DNA of 64,000 nt from Halobellus clavatus (GTDB taxonomy: Archaea > Halobacteriota > Halobacteria > Halobacteriales > Haloferacaceae). How positions within the stretch are numbered: position 1 is the first letter of the stretch; each line of letters starts with the position of its first letter. Of the stretch, positions 42,642 through 51,203 are shown one piece after another. Both the position numbers and the translations under genes were made by a program. The notes beneath the pieces were generated by a model that was given only the letters and a program-made list of their open reading frames with translations, had not been told where the DNA came from and ran no database searches. The stretch is taken from assembly GCF_900107195.1 (NCBI RefSeq), contig NZ_FNPB01000004.1, forward strand, positions 186,001 through 250,000, given 5' to 3'.

Positions 42642-43661
42642 ATGACACTTCGAGACCGTCGATCGTTCCTCAAGACCGGTGCCGCGCTCGGTACAATCGG
42701 CGTTTCCGGGTTGGCCGGCTGTTCCGGCGTCATTGGCGGCGAGACCCCACCGCTCACGCTGGCGTTCACCGTCCCGGTCGAGAACATCGCCTCGCTGTTC
42801 GCGATCCCCGAGATCCAAGAGCAGCTCTCGAACCTTGGCTCGGCGTACGAACTGGAGGTACAGCGGGACCAGAGCACGCCGGATTCGCTCAACTCGATGG
42901 CGGCCGGCAACGTCGATATGGCGCTCCTGTCGACGGTGAGTTACGCCTCCGCCGTCCGCCAGGAAGCGGTCCCGGGGAACATCTCGATGATCGCGACCGA
43001 CTTCTGGGACGCGCATCCGGAGTGGTACGGCATTACGGTGTTCTCGGGTCCTGACTCCGACGTTCAGGAACCCGAGGATCTGGAGGGGGCCACCATCGGC
43101 GTCAACGCCACCGGCACCGGAGTCCACGCCCTGATCGTCAAGCAGATGCAGCAGCTCGGACTCGATCCGGAGAGCGACGCCGAGATCGTCGAACTGCCGT
43201 TCCCGACGTTCGTCTCCGCGATCAACGACGGGCGGATCGACTGCGGGACTTTCCCGGCCATCTTCGCCGTCTCGGCCCGCGGCGAGGGTTTCACCGAGGT
43301 CTACTCCAGCCAGGACACCTGGGAGCAGGCGTACCCGTTCGCGTACACGGTGGCCTCGAACAACGCCCTCGACGAGAAAGGTGACGCCATCGGTGCGTGG
43401 GGTGAGGACTTCCGCGAGATGGTCAACTACGCCTACGACAACCGCGACGAGGTCGTCTCGCTGGCCGCCGAGTACTTCGAACTCCCCGAACCACTCGTGG
43501 ACGGCTTCTTCCTCACTAACAACGACTACTACCGACAGGATCTGACGATCGATACGGACCGACTCCAGTTCACGATGGACCAGTTGGTCGACCTCGGGTT
43601 CGTCGAGGAGAGCTTCGACGTGACCCAGTACGCGACCAACGAGTACATCCCAGAGAGCTGA
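42642..43661 (+). CDS. NMT1/SsuA-like substrate-binding lipoprotein without a local transporter
   Basis: The 339-residue protein has a Tat motif DRRSFLKTG at 5-13 and a lipobox LAGC (Cys about 27). The type 2 periplasmic fold of nitrate/sulfonate/taurine or thiamine-precursor binding proteins follows. Marker stretches are AAGNVDMALLSTVSYASAVR near 87 and LEGATIGVNATGTGVHALIV near 148. It would capture a small anion or organic solute outside the membrane. No matching permease or ATPase gene is adjacent; it lies between an SDR and an amidohydrolase. Confidence 0.82.
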   Translation: MTLRDRRSFLKTGAALGTIGVSGLAGCSGVIGGETPPLTLAFTVPVENIASLFAIPEIQEQLSNLGSAYELEVQRDQSTPDSLNSMAAGNVDMALLSTVSYASAVRQEAVPGNISMIATDFWDAHPEWYGITVFSGPDSDVQEPEDLEGATIGVNATGTGVHALIVKQMQQLGLDPESDAEIVELPFPTFVSAINDGRIDCGTFPAIFAVSARGEGFTEVYSSQDTWEQAYPFAYTVASNNALDEKGDAIGAWGEDFREMVNYAYDNRDEVVSLAAEYFELPEPLVDGFFLTNNDYYRQDLTIDTDRLQFTMDQLVDLGFVEESFDVTQYATNEYIPES

Positions 43662-43760
43662 TCGGCACGCGTCCCCGTCCCCCCGTGGAATCCCGTTTCT
43701 TCGCGCTTCAGTCGCCGGTACCGACAGAAACGGCGGCCGCTGCAGAATTAGGATCGATAC

Positions 43761-44849
43761 TCAGACCCCGAATACCTCGATCGCGTTCCCGCCGAGAATC
43801 GCCCGGCGGTCGGCGTCTTCCAGCATCGAGAGTTCGTTGATGATCGAGGGGCTGTCGAAGTCCCAGTGTGGATAATCAGAGGCGTACAGGAGCCGGTCAG
43901 TCCCGATCATATCGAAGCACAACTCCAAGAGGTCAGGCCGCGCGGAGACTTCCAGTGGTTGGGTCCCGAAGTAGAAGTCAGTGATGTACTCGCTGGGGCG
44001 GGTCTCCAAGAGAGGCGCTTCCTCGGGGCGCTTGAGGTACTCCTCGTCGAGCCGACTCACCAATCCGGGGATGTAGGTGACGCCGGATTCCATAAAGACG
44101 ATGTCGAGGTCGGGGTACTTCTCGGGGACGCCCTGGCAGGCGACGCTGACGATCTGGGACATATTCGACTCCAGGAACCCGAGCGTGTGCGTCTCGATCA
44201 TCTCCTGGTAGCCGGCCCGGACGTACTCGTCGAGGCCCGACCCGCCGGTATGATACACGACGGGGAAGTCGAGTTGCTCGCAGCGCTCGTAGATCGGGTC
44301 GTACTTGCGGTTGCCGAGCGGCGGACTCGCCCCGGCGGTCACGAAACACGCCCCGACGTAGGCCTCCTCGTCTTCGACCCGCTCTAGGATGTCGAGGGAG
44401 GCCTCGACGTCGCCGTATGGCATCGGCGCGAGGCCGTAGATGCCCGCATCGGGATCCAACACCTGATCGAGCATGTATTCGATGTAGCCCTTGGTGAAGG
44501 CCTGGACGCGCTCGTCGTCGGCGGTTACCCCGCCCATCGCGAGGATCAGATGCGAGATTTGCACGGAGATGTCGACGTCGAGGAAGTCCATCCCTTCGGT
44601 GACGCGCTCGGGGTCCTCGGGAGCGTCGGGGTAGTTCGAGTGTTCTCGAAGGACTTTCCCGTAATTTTGTCTGTCGCCCGTCGACGTCGGAAAGAACGAA
44701 CTGAGCGCCTGAGTGACGCCGCTGTCCTCCCAGAAGCTATCGTTGTACTTGGTCCGCCAGGGCTCGGGCATATACTCGGCGACTTCCTTGAACGAGTCCT
44801 GATAGTGCCAGTCGCAGTCGACGACGGTCTCACTCTCGACGTCGATCAT
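43761..44849 (-). CDS. amidohydrolase-2 family protein 2
   Basis: The 362-residue protein starts VVDCDWHYQDSFKE, the D.D.H form of the first metal strand common in amidohydrolase-2 proteins. It continues with PVVYHTGGSGLDEY near 193, MESGVTYIPGLVSRLDEEY near 250 and LLYASDYPHWDFDSP near 315, with the metal-binding Asp in ASDYPHWD. Such enzymes are decarboxylases or hydrolases of cyclic or aromatic-derived acids. It faces the E1 alpha gene across a 192-base divergent promoter that carries an 11-base-spaced repeat. Confidence 0.85.
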   Translation of the reverse strand: MIDVESETVVDCDWHYQDSFKEVAEYMPEPWRTKYNDSFWEDSGVTQALSSFFPTSTGDRQNYGKVLREHSNYPDAPEDPERVTEGMDFLDVDISVQISHLILAMGGVTADDERVQAFTKGYIEYMLDQVLDPDAGIYGLAPMPYGDVEASLDILERVEDEEAYVGACFVTAGASPPLGNRKYDPIYERCEQLDFPVVYHTGGSGLDEYVRAGYQEMIETHTLGFLESNMSQIVSVACQGVPEKYPDLDIVFMESGVTYIPGLVSRLDEEYLKRPEEAPLLETRPSEYITDFYFGTQPLEVSARPDLLELCFDMIGTDRLLYASDYPHWDFDSPSIINELSMLEDADRRAILGGNAIEVFGV

Positions 44850-44914
44850 CGGCTTTCTCTTCCCCCCGTGGCGGCGGTGTGTGGCCTCTCCAGCGTGACG
44901 TCGGGCGTCATCGT

Positions 44915-44932
44915 TCGAATTCTTATCGAATT
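44915..44932. promoter_or_regulatory. TCGAATT direct repeat, 11-base spacing
   Basis: TCGAATT occurs at 44915-44921 and 44926-44932, one helical turn apart, in the divergent promoter region between amidohydrolase 2 and E1 alpha. It could be a regulator site. A candidate TATACTTATTA for E1 alpha lies at about 44997-45007. Confidence 0.35.
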
Positions 44933-45041
44933 TTGATTTAAATTTCTACCGGTGGAGGGGTCCGGGGACCGAGATCTATCATAGACGAAAGTGCGGTATA
45001 CTTATTAGCCGGCCTGCGGTTGACCCGGGTACGAACGGGAT

Positions 45042-46190
45042 ATGGCACCGAACACATCGGAGGCGGCGGTCGATCTCGACGCCCCCTGGATCTCTCAGGA
45101 GGACCTCCCAGTCGAGACCTACCAGATCATCGACGAGGACGGGACGTACGATTCCGCCGACGTCCCGGATCTGGCCGACGAGGAGTTCTTGGATCTGTAC
45201 CGCTGGATGCTCGTCGAGAAGCGCTACGCCGAGCGGATGATCAAACTCCAGCGGCGGGGCCAGATGGGAACGGTCGGCTCCAGCCGCGGCCACGAGGCCA
45301 GTATCGTCGGGAGCGGCTACGCCCTCCAGGACGGCGACTGGCTCCTGGGGATGGGGCGGGAGACGAGCGCGATGCTCCTCCGCGACGTTTCGCTGCGGGA
45401 CATCATCCTCTTCTGGCGCGGCGTCGAGGACGCACAGCGGTTCCTGACCGAGCAGAACTGTATGATCGGCATCTCGGTCGGTGGCTACCTCCCGATGACG
45501 ACCGGGATCGGTTGGGGGATGAACCTCACCGACAGCGACAGCGTCGTGACGGCCCACTTCGGCGACGGTGCGACGAGCACCGGTGCATTCCACGAGGCTG
45601 TCAACTTCGCGGGCGTCCTCGACGCGCCGGCGATCTTCTACTGTCAGAACAACCAGTGGGCGATCTCGACGCCCTTCGAGAAGCAGACCAACGCCAACAC
45701 CATCGCCCAGCGGGGCCTCGGCTACGGCGTCCACGGCATCCGCGCCGACGGCAACGACGTGCTGGCGGTGTACGACGCGATGCGCGAAGCCCGGAAACTC
45801 GCCCGCGCGGGCCATCCGGTCCTCTTCGAGGCGCTGACGTATCGCACCGAGGGGCACTCGACCAGCGACGATCCCACGGAGTACCGCGAGCGCGACGCGG
45901 TCGAGGAGTGGCTCGAGCGCGACCCGATCGAGCGCTACGAATCGTTCCTCAAATCCAAGGGGCTCTGGGACGAAGTCGACAAGGACGCACTCGTCGCGGA
46001 GGTCGACGAGGAGTTCTCCGCCGCCGTCGAGGCCGCAGACGAGTACGGCCCACGCGACGTGGACGAACTGTTCGAGTACGTCTACGACGACCTCCCGCCG
46101 ATCCTCCAGGAACAACTCGACGAGATGGAGCGGGAGCTGGCCGAACTGGACGACCTCGAAGCGTACATCGAGCGGCGACCCAAGGGGTGA
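45042..46190 (+). CDS. 2-oxoacid dehydrogenase E1 component, alpha subunit
   Basis: The 382-residue protein has the thiamine-diphosphate motif HFGDGATSTGAFHEAVNFAG followed by FYCQNN (GDG...NN), near 172-204, and EALTYRTEGHSTSDDPTEYR near 270, which holds the phosphorylation-loop-like region of E1 alpha. With the beta subunit it decarboxylates a 2-oxoacid and passes the acyl group to lipoyl-E2. The beta gene starts three bases after the stop. No E2 or E3 gene is in the window. Pyruvate, branched-chain 2-oxoacids and acetoin are all possible substrates. Confidence 0.92.
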   Translation: MAPNTSEAAVDLDAPWISQEDLPVETYQIIDEDGTYDSADVPDLADEEFLDLYRWMLVEKRYAERMIKLQRRGQMGTVGSSRGHEASIVGSGYALQDGDWLLGMGRETSAMLLRDVSLRDIILFWRGVEDAQRFLTEQNCMIGISVGGYLPMTTGIGWGMNLTDSDSVVTAHFGDGATSTGAFHEAVNFAGVLDAPAIFYCQNNQWAISTPFEKQTNANTIAQRGLGYGVHGIRADGNDVLAVYDAMREARKLARAGHPVLFEALTYRTEGHSTSDDPTEYRERDAVEEWLERDPIERYESFLKSKGLWDEVDKDALVAEVDEEFSAAVEAADEYGPRDVDELFEYVYDDLPPILQEQLDEMERELAELDDLEAYIERRPKG

Positions 46191-46193
46191 CCG

Positions 46194-47159
46194 ATGGCTG
46201 AGACAATCATCAACGCCATCAATATGGCGCTGACCGAAGAGATGGACCGAGACGACCGGGTGGTCGTCTTCGGCGAGGACGTCGCCGAGACCGGTGGGGT
46301 CTTCCGGGCCACCGAGGGCCTGAAAGAGCAGTTCGGCGGCGACCGCGTCGTCGACACACCGCTATCGGAGATCGCCATCACCGGCGGTGCGGTCGGCCTC
46401 GCGGTGTTCGGGCTCCGCCCGGTCGCCGAGATCCAGTTCTCGGGGTTCCTCCCGCCGGCGTTCGACCAACTCGTGACGCACGCCAGCCGGATGCGCTGGC
46501 GGACGCGCGGGCAGTGGAGCGCGCCGATGGTCGTCCGGACGCCGTACGGGGCCGGCATCCGTGCGCTCGAACATCACTCCGAGAGCCTGGAGGGCGCGTA
46601 CGCCCACGTGCCGGGCCTCCGGGTCGTGATCCCGAGCACCCCCTACGACACGAAGGGGCTGCTCAAATCCGCGATCCGGAGCCCCGACCCGGTGCTGTTT
46701 ATGGAACCCAAGCACATCTATCGGTCCATCCGGGAGGACGTCCCCGACGAGGACTACGAGGTCCCGATCGGCGAGGCCGCCGTCCGGCGAGAGGGCGAGG
46801 ACATCACGGTGATCTCCTGGGGCGCGATGATGCAGAAGACCCTCGAAGCGGTCGACCGAATCGACGCCGACGTGGAGGTGATCGACCTCCGGACGATCTC
46901 GCCGATGGACCGCGAGACTGTCGTCGCGTCGGTGCAGAAGACGGGCCGCTGCGCCGTCGTCCACGAGGCCCCCTACAGCGGCGGGTGGGCCGGCGAGATC
47001 GTCGGCACGCTCAACGACGAGGCGCTGATGTACCTGGAGGCGCCGGTCGAACGGGTCACCGGCTACGACATCCCCGTCCCACTGCTGTCGATGGAGGATT
47101 ACTACATCCCGCACCCGCCGCGGATCGCGGCGGCCATCGAAGACGTGCTGGCGTACTGA
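46194..47159 (+). CDS. 2-oxoacid dehydrogenase E1 component, beta subunit
   Basis: The 321-residue protein starts with INAINMALTEEMDRDDRVVV and has the E1 beta motifs VFGEDVAETGGVF near 24, DTPLSEIAITGGAVGLA near 54 and EIQFSGFLPPAFDQLVTHAS near 79. It also has EAPYSGGWAGEIVG near 258 and VTGYDIPVPL near 286. It forms an alpha2beta2 E1 with the preceding gene, three bases upstream. Length and motifs are complete. It ends 79 bases from the convergent dioxygenase gene. Confidence 0.93.
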   Translation: MAETIINAINMALTEEMDRDDRVVVFGEDVAETGGVFRATEGLKEQFGGDRVVDTPLSEIAITGGAVGLAVFGLRPVAEIQFSGFLPPAFDQLVTHASRMRWRTRGQWSAPMVVRTPYGAGIRALEHHSESLEGAYAHVPGLRVVIPSTPYDTKGLLKSAIRSPDPVLFMEPKHIYRSIREDVPDEDYEVPIGEAAVRREGEDITVISWGAMMQKTLEAVDRIDADVEVIDLRTISPMDRETVVASVQKTGRCAVVHEAPYSGGWAGEIVGTLNDEALMYLEAPVERVTGYDIPVPLLSMEDYYIPHPPRIAAAIEDVLAY

Positions 47160-47238
47160 TCGGCCAGCGCAGCGCCCGGCTGATCGTTCGACAGCCAGTT
47201 CGGTGACGTACCGCGGATTGTGCCACGCGTGCCGTGAC

Positions 47239-48171
47239 TCAGTACTCGACGCGTGCCTTCGACTCGATCTGCCCGATCCACTGGCGGTCCTCGAGGTCGC
47301 CCTCCTCCCACTCGATCGTGTCCCAATCGGGGTCGAAGACGACGTACCCGCCGGCGTTGAACTCGATGCGGTGACCGCTGACCGGATCCCGCACGTAGAG
47401 GAACTTCCCGCGGGAGATCGAGTGCTGCCCGATCCCGTCGGTCGGGATGCCGTGTTCGTTCATCGCGTCGTGCGCGTCGAAGAGGTCGTCCGCAGAGGGC
47501 ACCTTGTACGCGATGTGGTGGAGCGCGGGCCCCATAGCCGCCTCCTCGTCTTCGATCACGGCGGCCTCGATCTTGTTGCCGTTCGCGCTGAGGAACGTCC
47601 CCCACCGCGAGCCGTCAGTGCGGTTGTAGCGCTCCTGGACGCGGAAGTTCAGCGCCTCCGTGAGCCACGCGCGGAAGTCGTTCGCGTCGGGGTCCCACAA
47701 CTGGACGTGATCGATCCGCCGCGGAGCGATCGCGTTGGTCGTGGTCCGGTCGTACGTCTTGTTCTTGAGCTTCGAGCGCCGCTCGGCCGGCGGATCCGGC
47801 TTCTCCATTTCGTAGTAGAACTCGAACTCGTGGCCCGTCGGGGTCGTGAACCGGAACGCCTCGCCCTGCCCGGCCTCCTTGCCGGCGTCCACCCAGGTCA
47901 CCTCGATGCCCTGGTCTTCGAGGACCGTCTCGAACTCCCCGAGGTACTCCGGCTTCCGCGTCTGCCAGCCGACGTGGCCGACGCCGGCTTCCTCGGCTTC
48001 CGAGAGGGCGATCGAGTGGTGATCGAACTCGTCGACCGCACGCAGATACGCGGTGTCTCCCTCGCGTTCGACTTCCTCGAATCCGACCGCGTCGACGAAG
48101 AAGTCGAGCGATCCCTCGAGGTCGGGCGTTTCGAGCGCGACGTGACCGAGGCGAGCCAGCTCTGGCGACAT
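47239..48171 (-). CDS. type I extradiol ring-cleavage dioxygenase (VOC superfamily)
   Basis: The 310-residue protein has two VOC modules: residues 5-120 (LGHVALETPDLEGSLDFF) and 150-275. The metal triad of type I extradiol enzymes is present in the second: H155 in IDHVQLW, H218 or H219 in LHHIAYKV, and E270 in HRIEFNAGG. Such enzymes split a catechol ring next to the hydroxyls with Fe(II) or Mn(II) and oxygen; homoprotocatechuate and 2,3-dihydroxybiphenyl are typical substrates. The start at 48171 follows a minus-strand ATTATTATG box about 28 bases upstream. The aldolase and acyl-CoA ligase genes upstream on the same strand suggest one meta-cleavage route. Confidence 0.85.
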   Translation of the reverse strand: MSPELARLGHVALETPDLEGSLDFFVDAVGFEEVEREGDTAYLRAVDEFDHHSIALSEAEEAGVGHVGWQTRKPEYLGEFETVLEDQGIEVTWVDAGKEAGQGEAFRFTTPTGHEFEFYYEMEKPDPPAERRSKLKNKTYDRTTTNAIAPRRIDHVQLWDPDANDFRAWLTEALNFRVQERYNRTDGSRWGTFLSANGNKIEAAVIEDEEAAMGPALHHIAYKVPSADDLFDAHDAMNEHGIPTDGIGQHSISRGKFLYVRDPVSGHRIEFNAGGYVVFDPDWDTIEWEEGDLEDRQWIGQIESKARVEY

Positions 48172-48194
48172 ATATGGTCTGGTACTGCAGCGCT

Positions 48195-48203
48195 CATAAT
48201 AAT
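48195..48203 (-). promoter_or_regulatory. TATA-like box of the extradiol dioxygenase gene
   Basis: ATTATTATG on the minus strand lies about 28 bases before ATG 48171. Confidence 0.45.
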
Positions 48204-48269
48204 TCATTCGACACCGTCACACGCGGCTCCCGTCGCGACCGTCGATCGACCGCCGGCGCCTCCGGCCCG

Positions 48270-49055
48270 CTATCGGAGGTGGTCGACGGCGTCCAGTCGC
48301 TCTGTCAGGACTGACTTCACCGAGGCGAGGTCGCCGCCGAGCCGGATGATCTGGTGTCCGTCCTCGACAGCCGCCTCGATCCCCTCTGGATCGTTCGCGA
48401 TCACGCCTGTCGGGATGCCGGCGTCGTGGGCGGCCTCGCGGATCTCGGCGATCTGTTCGACGACGTCGGGGTGGGTCTTATCGCCCGGATGCCCCATCTG
48501 GACCGAGAGATCCGAGGGACCAATGAAGACGAAGCCGAGATCCGGCACAGAGAGGATCGCTTCGAGTTCGTCTACGGCGGTGGTCTTCTCGATCATCACG
48601 CCGATGCAGACCTCCTCGTCTTCGGTCTGGATGTAGTCGTCGCCGCCGAGACCCCACGTCCGCGACCGGCCGCTGGCCATCCCGCGTTCGCCGGGTTCGC
48701 CGTCGTAGACGAAGCGGGTCGCCTTCACCGCCTCGCGAACCGCCGCGGCGGAGTCAACCCGTGGGATGAACACGTTGCGGACGCCCGCATCGAGCACCTT
48801 GCGAATCAGCGATGGGTCGCCGGTCGGGAGGCGGACGAACAGTTCCGTGCCGCCGACTTCTGCGGCCCGCGTCAACTCCTCGAAGATCGTACTGTCCCAC
48901 GGCGTTGGCCCCATATGCTCGAAGTCGAGCCAGACGAAGTCGACGCCGAGTTCCCCGTAGATCTCGATTACCTCCGGTGCGAACGTCGAGGACCGCGCTC
49001 CGAAGACCACCCCATCGTTCTCGATCGTCGCTCGAAAGTCGTTGTGTTGATCCAT
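48270..49055 (-). CDS. HpcH/HpaI family aldolase
   Basis: The 261-residue TIM-barrel protein shows the class II pyruvate-aldolase layout: VDFVWLDFEHMGP near 39, the barrel Arg in ELFVRLPTGD, metal-binding Glu in VMIEKTTAVDELEAI near 152 and Asp in FIGPSDLSVQMG near 176. These enzymes cleave 4-hydroxy-2-oxo acids to pyruvate (or glyoxylate products) and an aldehyde, typically the last step of meta-cleavage pathways. ATG 49055 begins directly before the barrel. It lies upstream of the dioxygenase gene on the same strand, which fits a shared pathway. Confidence 0.88.
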   Translation of the reverse strand: MDQHNDFRATIENDGVVFGARSSTFAPEVIEIYGELGVDFVWLDFEHMGPTPWDSTIFEELTRAAEVGGTELFVRLPTGDPSLIRKVLDAGVRNVFIPRVDSAAAVREAVKATRFVYDGEPGERGMASGRSRTWGLGGDDYIQTEDEEVCIGVMIEKTTAVDELEAILSVPDLGFVFIGPSDLSVQMGHPGDKTHPDVVEQIAEIREAAHDAGIPTGVIANDPEGIEAAVEDGHQIIRLGGDLASVKSVLTERLDAVDHLR

Positions 49056-49182
49056 ACGGGGATGGTGCGACAGCACCCGGGTTATAGATTCCGATGGCGG
49101 CGGATCGCGGCGTGGGATGGTGCCAGCTCCGGACGGAGCCGTGGCTCACGCACTTGAAAAAACGCAGAATGTGGCTGCGACG

Positions 49183-49548
49183 TTACTCGCTGTCGTCGAC
49201 GACCTGGAAGCGGCGACCGTCGGGATCGCGGAAGTTCGTGATCGTGCGGCCGGTCTCTTCGACGTCGTAGGGGCCGACGATGGAGTCGACGTCCTGCGCC
49301 TCGAGTTCCTCGGTGATCTCCTCGATGTTGTCCACGGCGAACGCGATGTGGTTGATGCCGGGGACTTCCTCGCCGTCGACGGTGTGGATCTCGAAGAGCG
49401 GACCGTCCTCCTCACCGGGGACGAGTTCGTAGGACTCGCCGTGATGCTCCGTCGTGCGCAGCTCCTCGTAGCCGAGTTTCTTCAGGAAGTCGGCCATCTC
49501 TGTTGCGTCGCTCGCCTCGATTTCGATGTGGTCGATTTCACCGATCAT
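49183..49548 (-). CDS. small VOC-superfamily protein (glyoxalase/dioxygenase fold)
   Basis: The 121-residue protein is one VOC module: it starts MIGEIDHIEIEASDATEMAD, has PGINHIAFAVDNIEEITEEL in the middle and ends NFRDPDGRRFQVVDD. The His of IDHIE and the His of INHIAF are normal metal positions; the terminal Glu is replaced by Gln in FQVV. It may be an isomerase, epimerase or lyase acting on a small keto acid. The upstream extension possible from 49761 is Arg/Pro-rich and overlaps the next gene, so ATG 49548 is used. Confidence 0.8.
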   Translation of the reverse strand: MIGEIDHIEIEASDATEMADFLKKLGYEELRTTEHHGESYELVPGEEDGPLFEIHTVDGEEVPGINHIAFAVDNIEEITEELEAQDVDSIVGPYDVEETGRTITNFRDPDGRRFQVVDDSE

Positions 49549-49619
49549 ACGCGAAGGATCCTGTCGGACGGTACTAAGTATTCCGATACGCGGATCCGCC
49601 GTCAGCGACCGCGGTGGGC

Positions 49620-51191
49620 TCACTCCCGCGCGTCTTCGAGCAGATCGCGGACTGACTGCCGGTCCAGTTTCTCGGTCGCCGTCCGGGGAAACGCCTCCTC
49701 GAGGAAGTGGAACTCGCGGGGGCGCTCGAACCGCGCGACCGTCTCGCTCTCCAGACACCACTCCGCTAACTCCTCGGCGGTCACGTCGGGGTCAGACCGG
49801 CGGACCGCGGCGACGACCTTCTCGCCGAACTCCTCGTCGTCGACCCCCACGACGACCGCCTGCGCGACCCCGGGATGATCGAGGAGCCGTTCCTCGATGG
49901 GCGTGGGAAACACCTTGATGCCCTTCGATTTGATCATGAAGTCGGTCCGTCCCTCGACGAAGAGGTACCCGTCGTCGTCTTTGTAGCCGAGATCGCCCGA
50001 GAACCACCAGCCGTCCTCGAACGCTTCCTCGGTCTTCTCGGTGTCGTTCCACGCCCAGACGGCGCAGTCCGGGCCCTTCACGATGATTTCGCCGACTTCG
50101 CCGGGCTCTTTCGTCGCGTCCGGGGGACCGCCGGGGTCTACGATCCGGATCCGCGTCGCCGACATCGGCTTGCCCACGCTCTTGATCCGGTCGCCCTCGA
50201 GTTCCCGGTCGGAGATGTAGGTCCCGAGCACCTCGGTTGCGGCGTAGCTGTTGTACACGCTGTCGCAGATCCGCTCTCGGATCCCCGTCAGCGTCGATTC
50301 GTCGAGGGCCTCGCCGCTCGTGATGGCGCGGCGGAGCGACCCGAGGTCGTACGCCTCGAGGTCGTCGACGCGCAGGACCTCCTGCCACATCGTCGGGATC
50401 AGATCCGCCATCGTGATCGACCGCGATTCGATGAGTTCGACGTAGGTCTCGGCGTCCCAGTCCTCCAAGAAGTACGTGGCCGCGCTGGCGTACAGCGCCG
50501 GAAGGATCAGCGAGTACCACGCCGCGAACGAGGGCGTGAACACGTGCGCCTGGGCCGCCGTCCGGTCGAGGTGCAGCAGGTCCTGCAGCAGCAGCGCCTT
50601 GTGGCCCAGGCCGCGGTGGGTGTGGCACCACCCCTTCGGCCGCCCAGTCGTTCCCGACGTCCACTGGACGCAGGCCACGTCGTCTTCGCCGATCCGAACG
50701 TCGGGGGCGACGGGTTCGTGACCCGCCAGGAACGACTCGAGAGACTCCTCGTACGGCGCGCCGGTCCGTCCGATCGTGACCACGGCGTCGAGGTCGGTGG
50801 ACACCCGATCGGCGAGCGCGGTCTCGAGCGTGTCGGAGAACGTCGCATCGAGCACCAAGACCGAGGGTCGGAGTTCGTCGATGCAGTACGCCAGCGTCTC
50901 TGTCGAGGCGCGGGTGTGGAGATTCGAGACGATCGCCCCCGCCTTCATCGCCCCGTTCCACAGCGTGACGTGATCGATCGAGCAGTCACACAGGAACGCG
51001 ACGCGGTCGCCCTGCCCGATGTAGTCGCGGAACGCGTCGGCAGCCCGGAGACTGTCGTCTTCGAACTCGCGCCAGGTGACCTCGCGGCCGTCAGGCCCCT
51101 CGCCGAAGGCGACCCGGTTTGGGTTGTTCTCGGCGCCGATCGCCGAGAACTCGAAGAGCGGAGGCAACTCGAACGTGGCTGAAGTGTGCAT
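49620..51191 (-). CDS. AMP-dependent acyl/aryl-CoA ligase
   Basis: The 523-residue protein has the adenylate-forming motifs: P-loop WTSGTTGRPKGWCHTHRG near 173, YNSYAATEVLG near 298, WFSGDLGYKDDDGYLFVEGR near 395 and the C-terminal PRTATEKLDRQ with the catalytic Lys near 508. It activates a carboxylic acid to its CoA thioester. Its size and its ASTETLAYCIDE region fit medium-chain or aryl-CoA ligases better than PaaK. It follows the amidohydrolase gene by 12 bases, so both are in one operon, downstream of the Liv importer. Confidence 0.88.
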   Translation of the reverse strand: MHTSATFELPPLFEFSAIGAENNPNRVAFGEGPDGREVTWREFEDDSLRAADAFRDYIGQGDRVAFLCDCSIDHVTLWNGAMKAGAIVSNLHTRASTETLAYCIDELRPSVLVLDATFSDTLETALADRVSTDLDAVVTIGRTGAPYEESLESFLAGHEPVAPDVRIGEDDVACVQWTSGTTGRPKGWCHTHRGLGHKALLLQDLLHLDRTAAQAHVFTPSFAAWYSLILPALYASAATYFLEDWDAETYVELIESRSITMADLIPTMWQEVLRVDDLEAYDLGSLRRAITSGEALDESTLTGIRERICDSVYNSYAATEVLGTYISDRELEGDRIKSVGKPMSATRIRIVDPGGPPDATKEPGEVGEIIVKGPDCAVWAWNDTEKTEEAFEDGWWFSGDLGYKDDDGYLFVEGRTDFMIKSKGIKVFPTPIEERLLDHPGVAQAVVVGVDDEEFGEKVVAAVRRSDPDVTAEELAEWCLESETVARFERPREFHFLEEAFPRTATEKLDRQSVRDLLEDARE

Positions 51192-51203
51192 CGGCTCCCG
51201 GGT

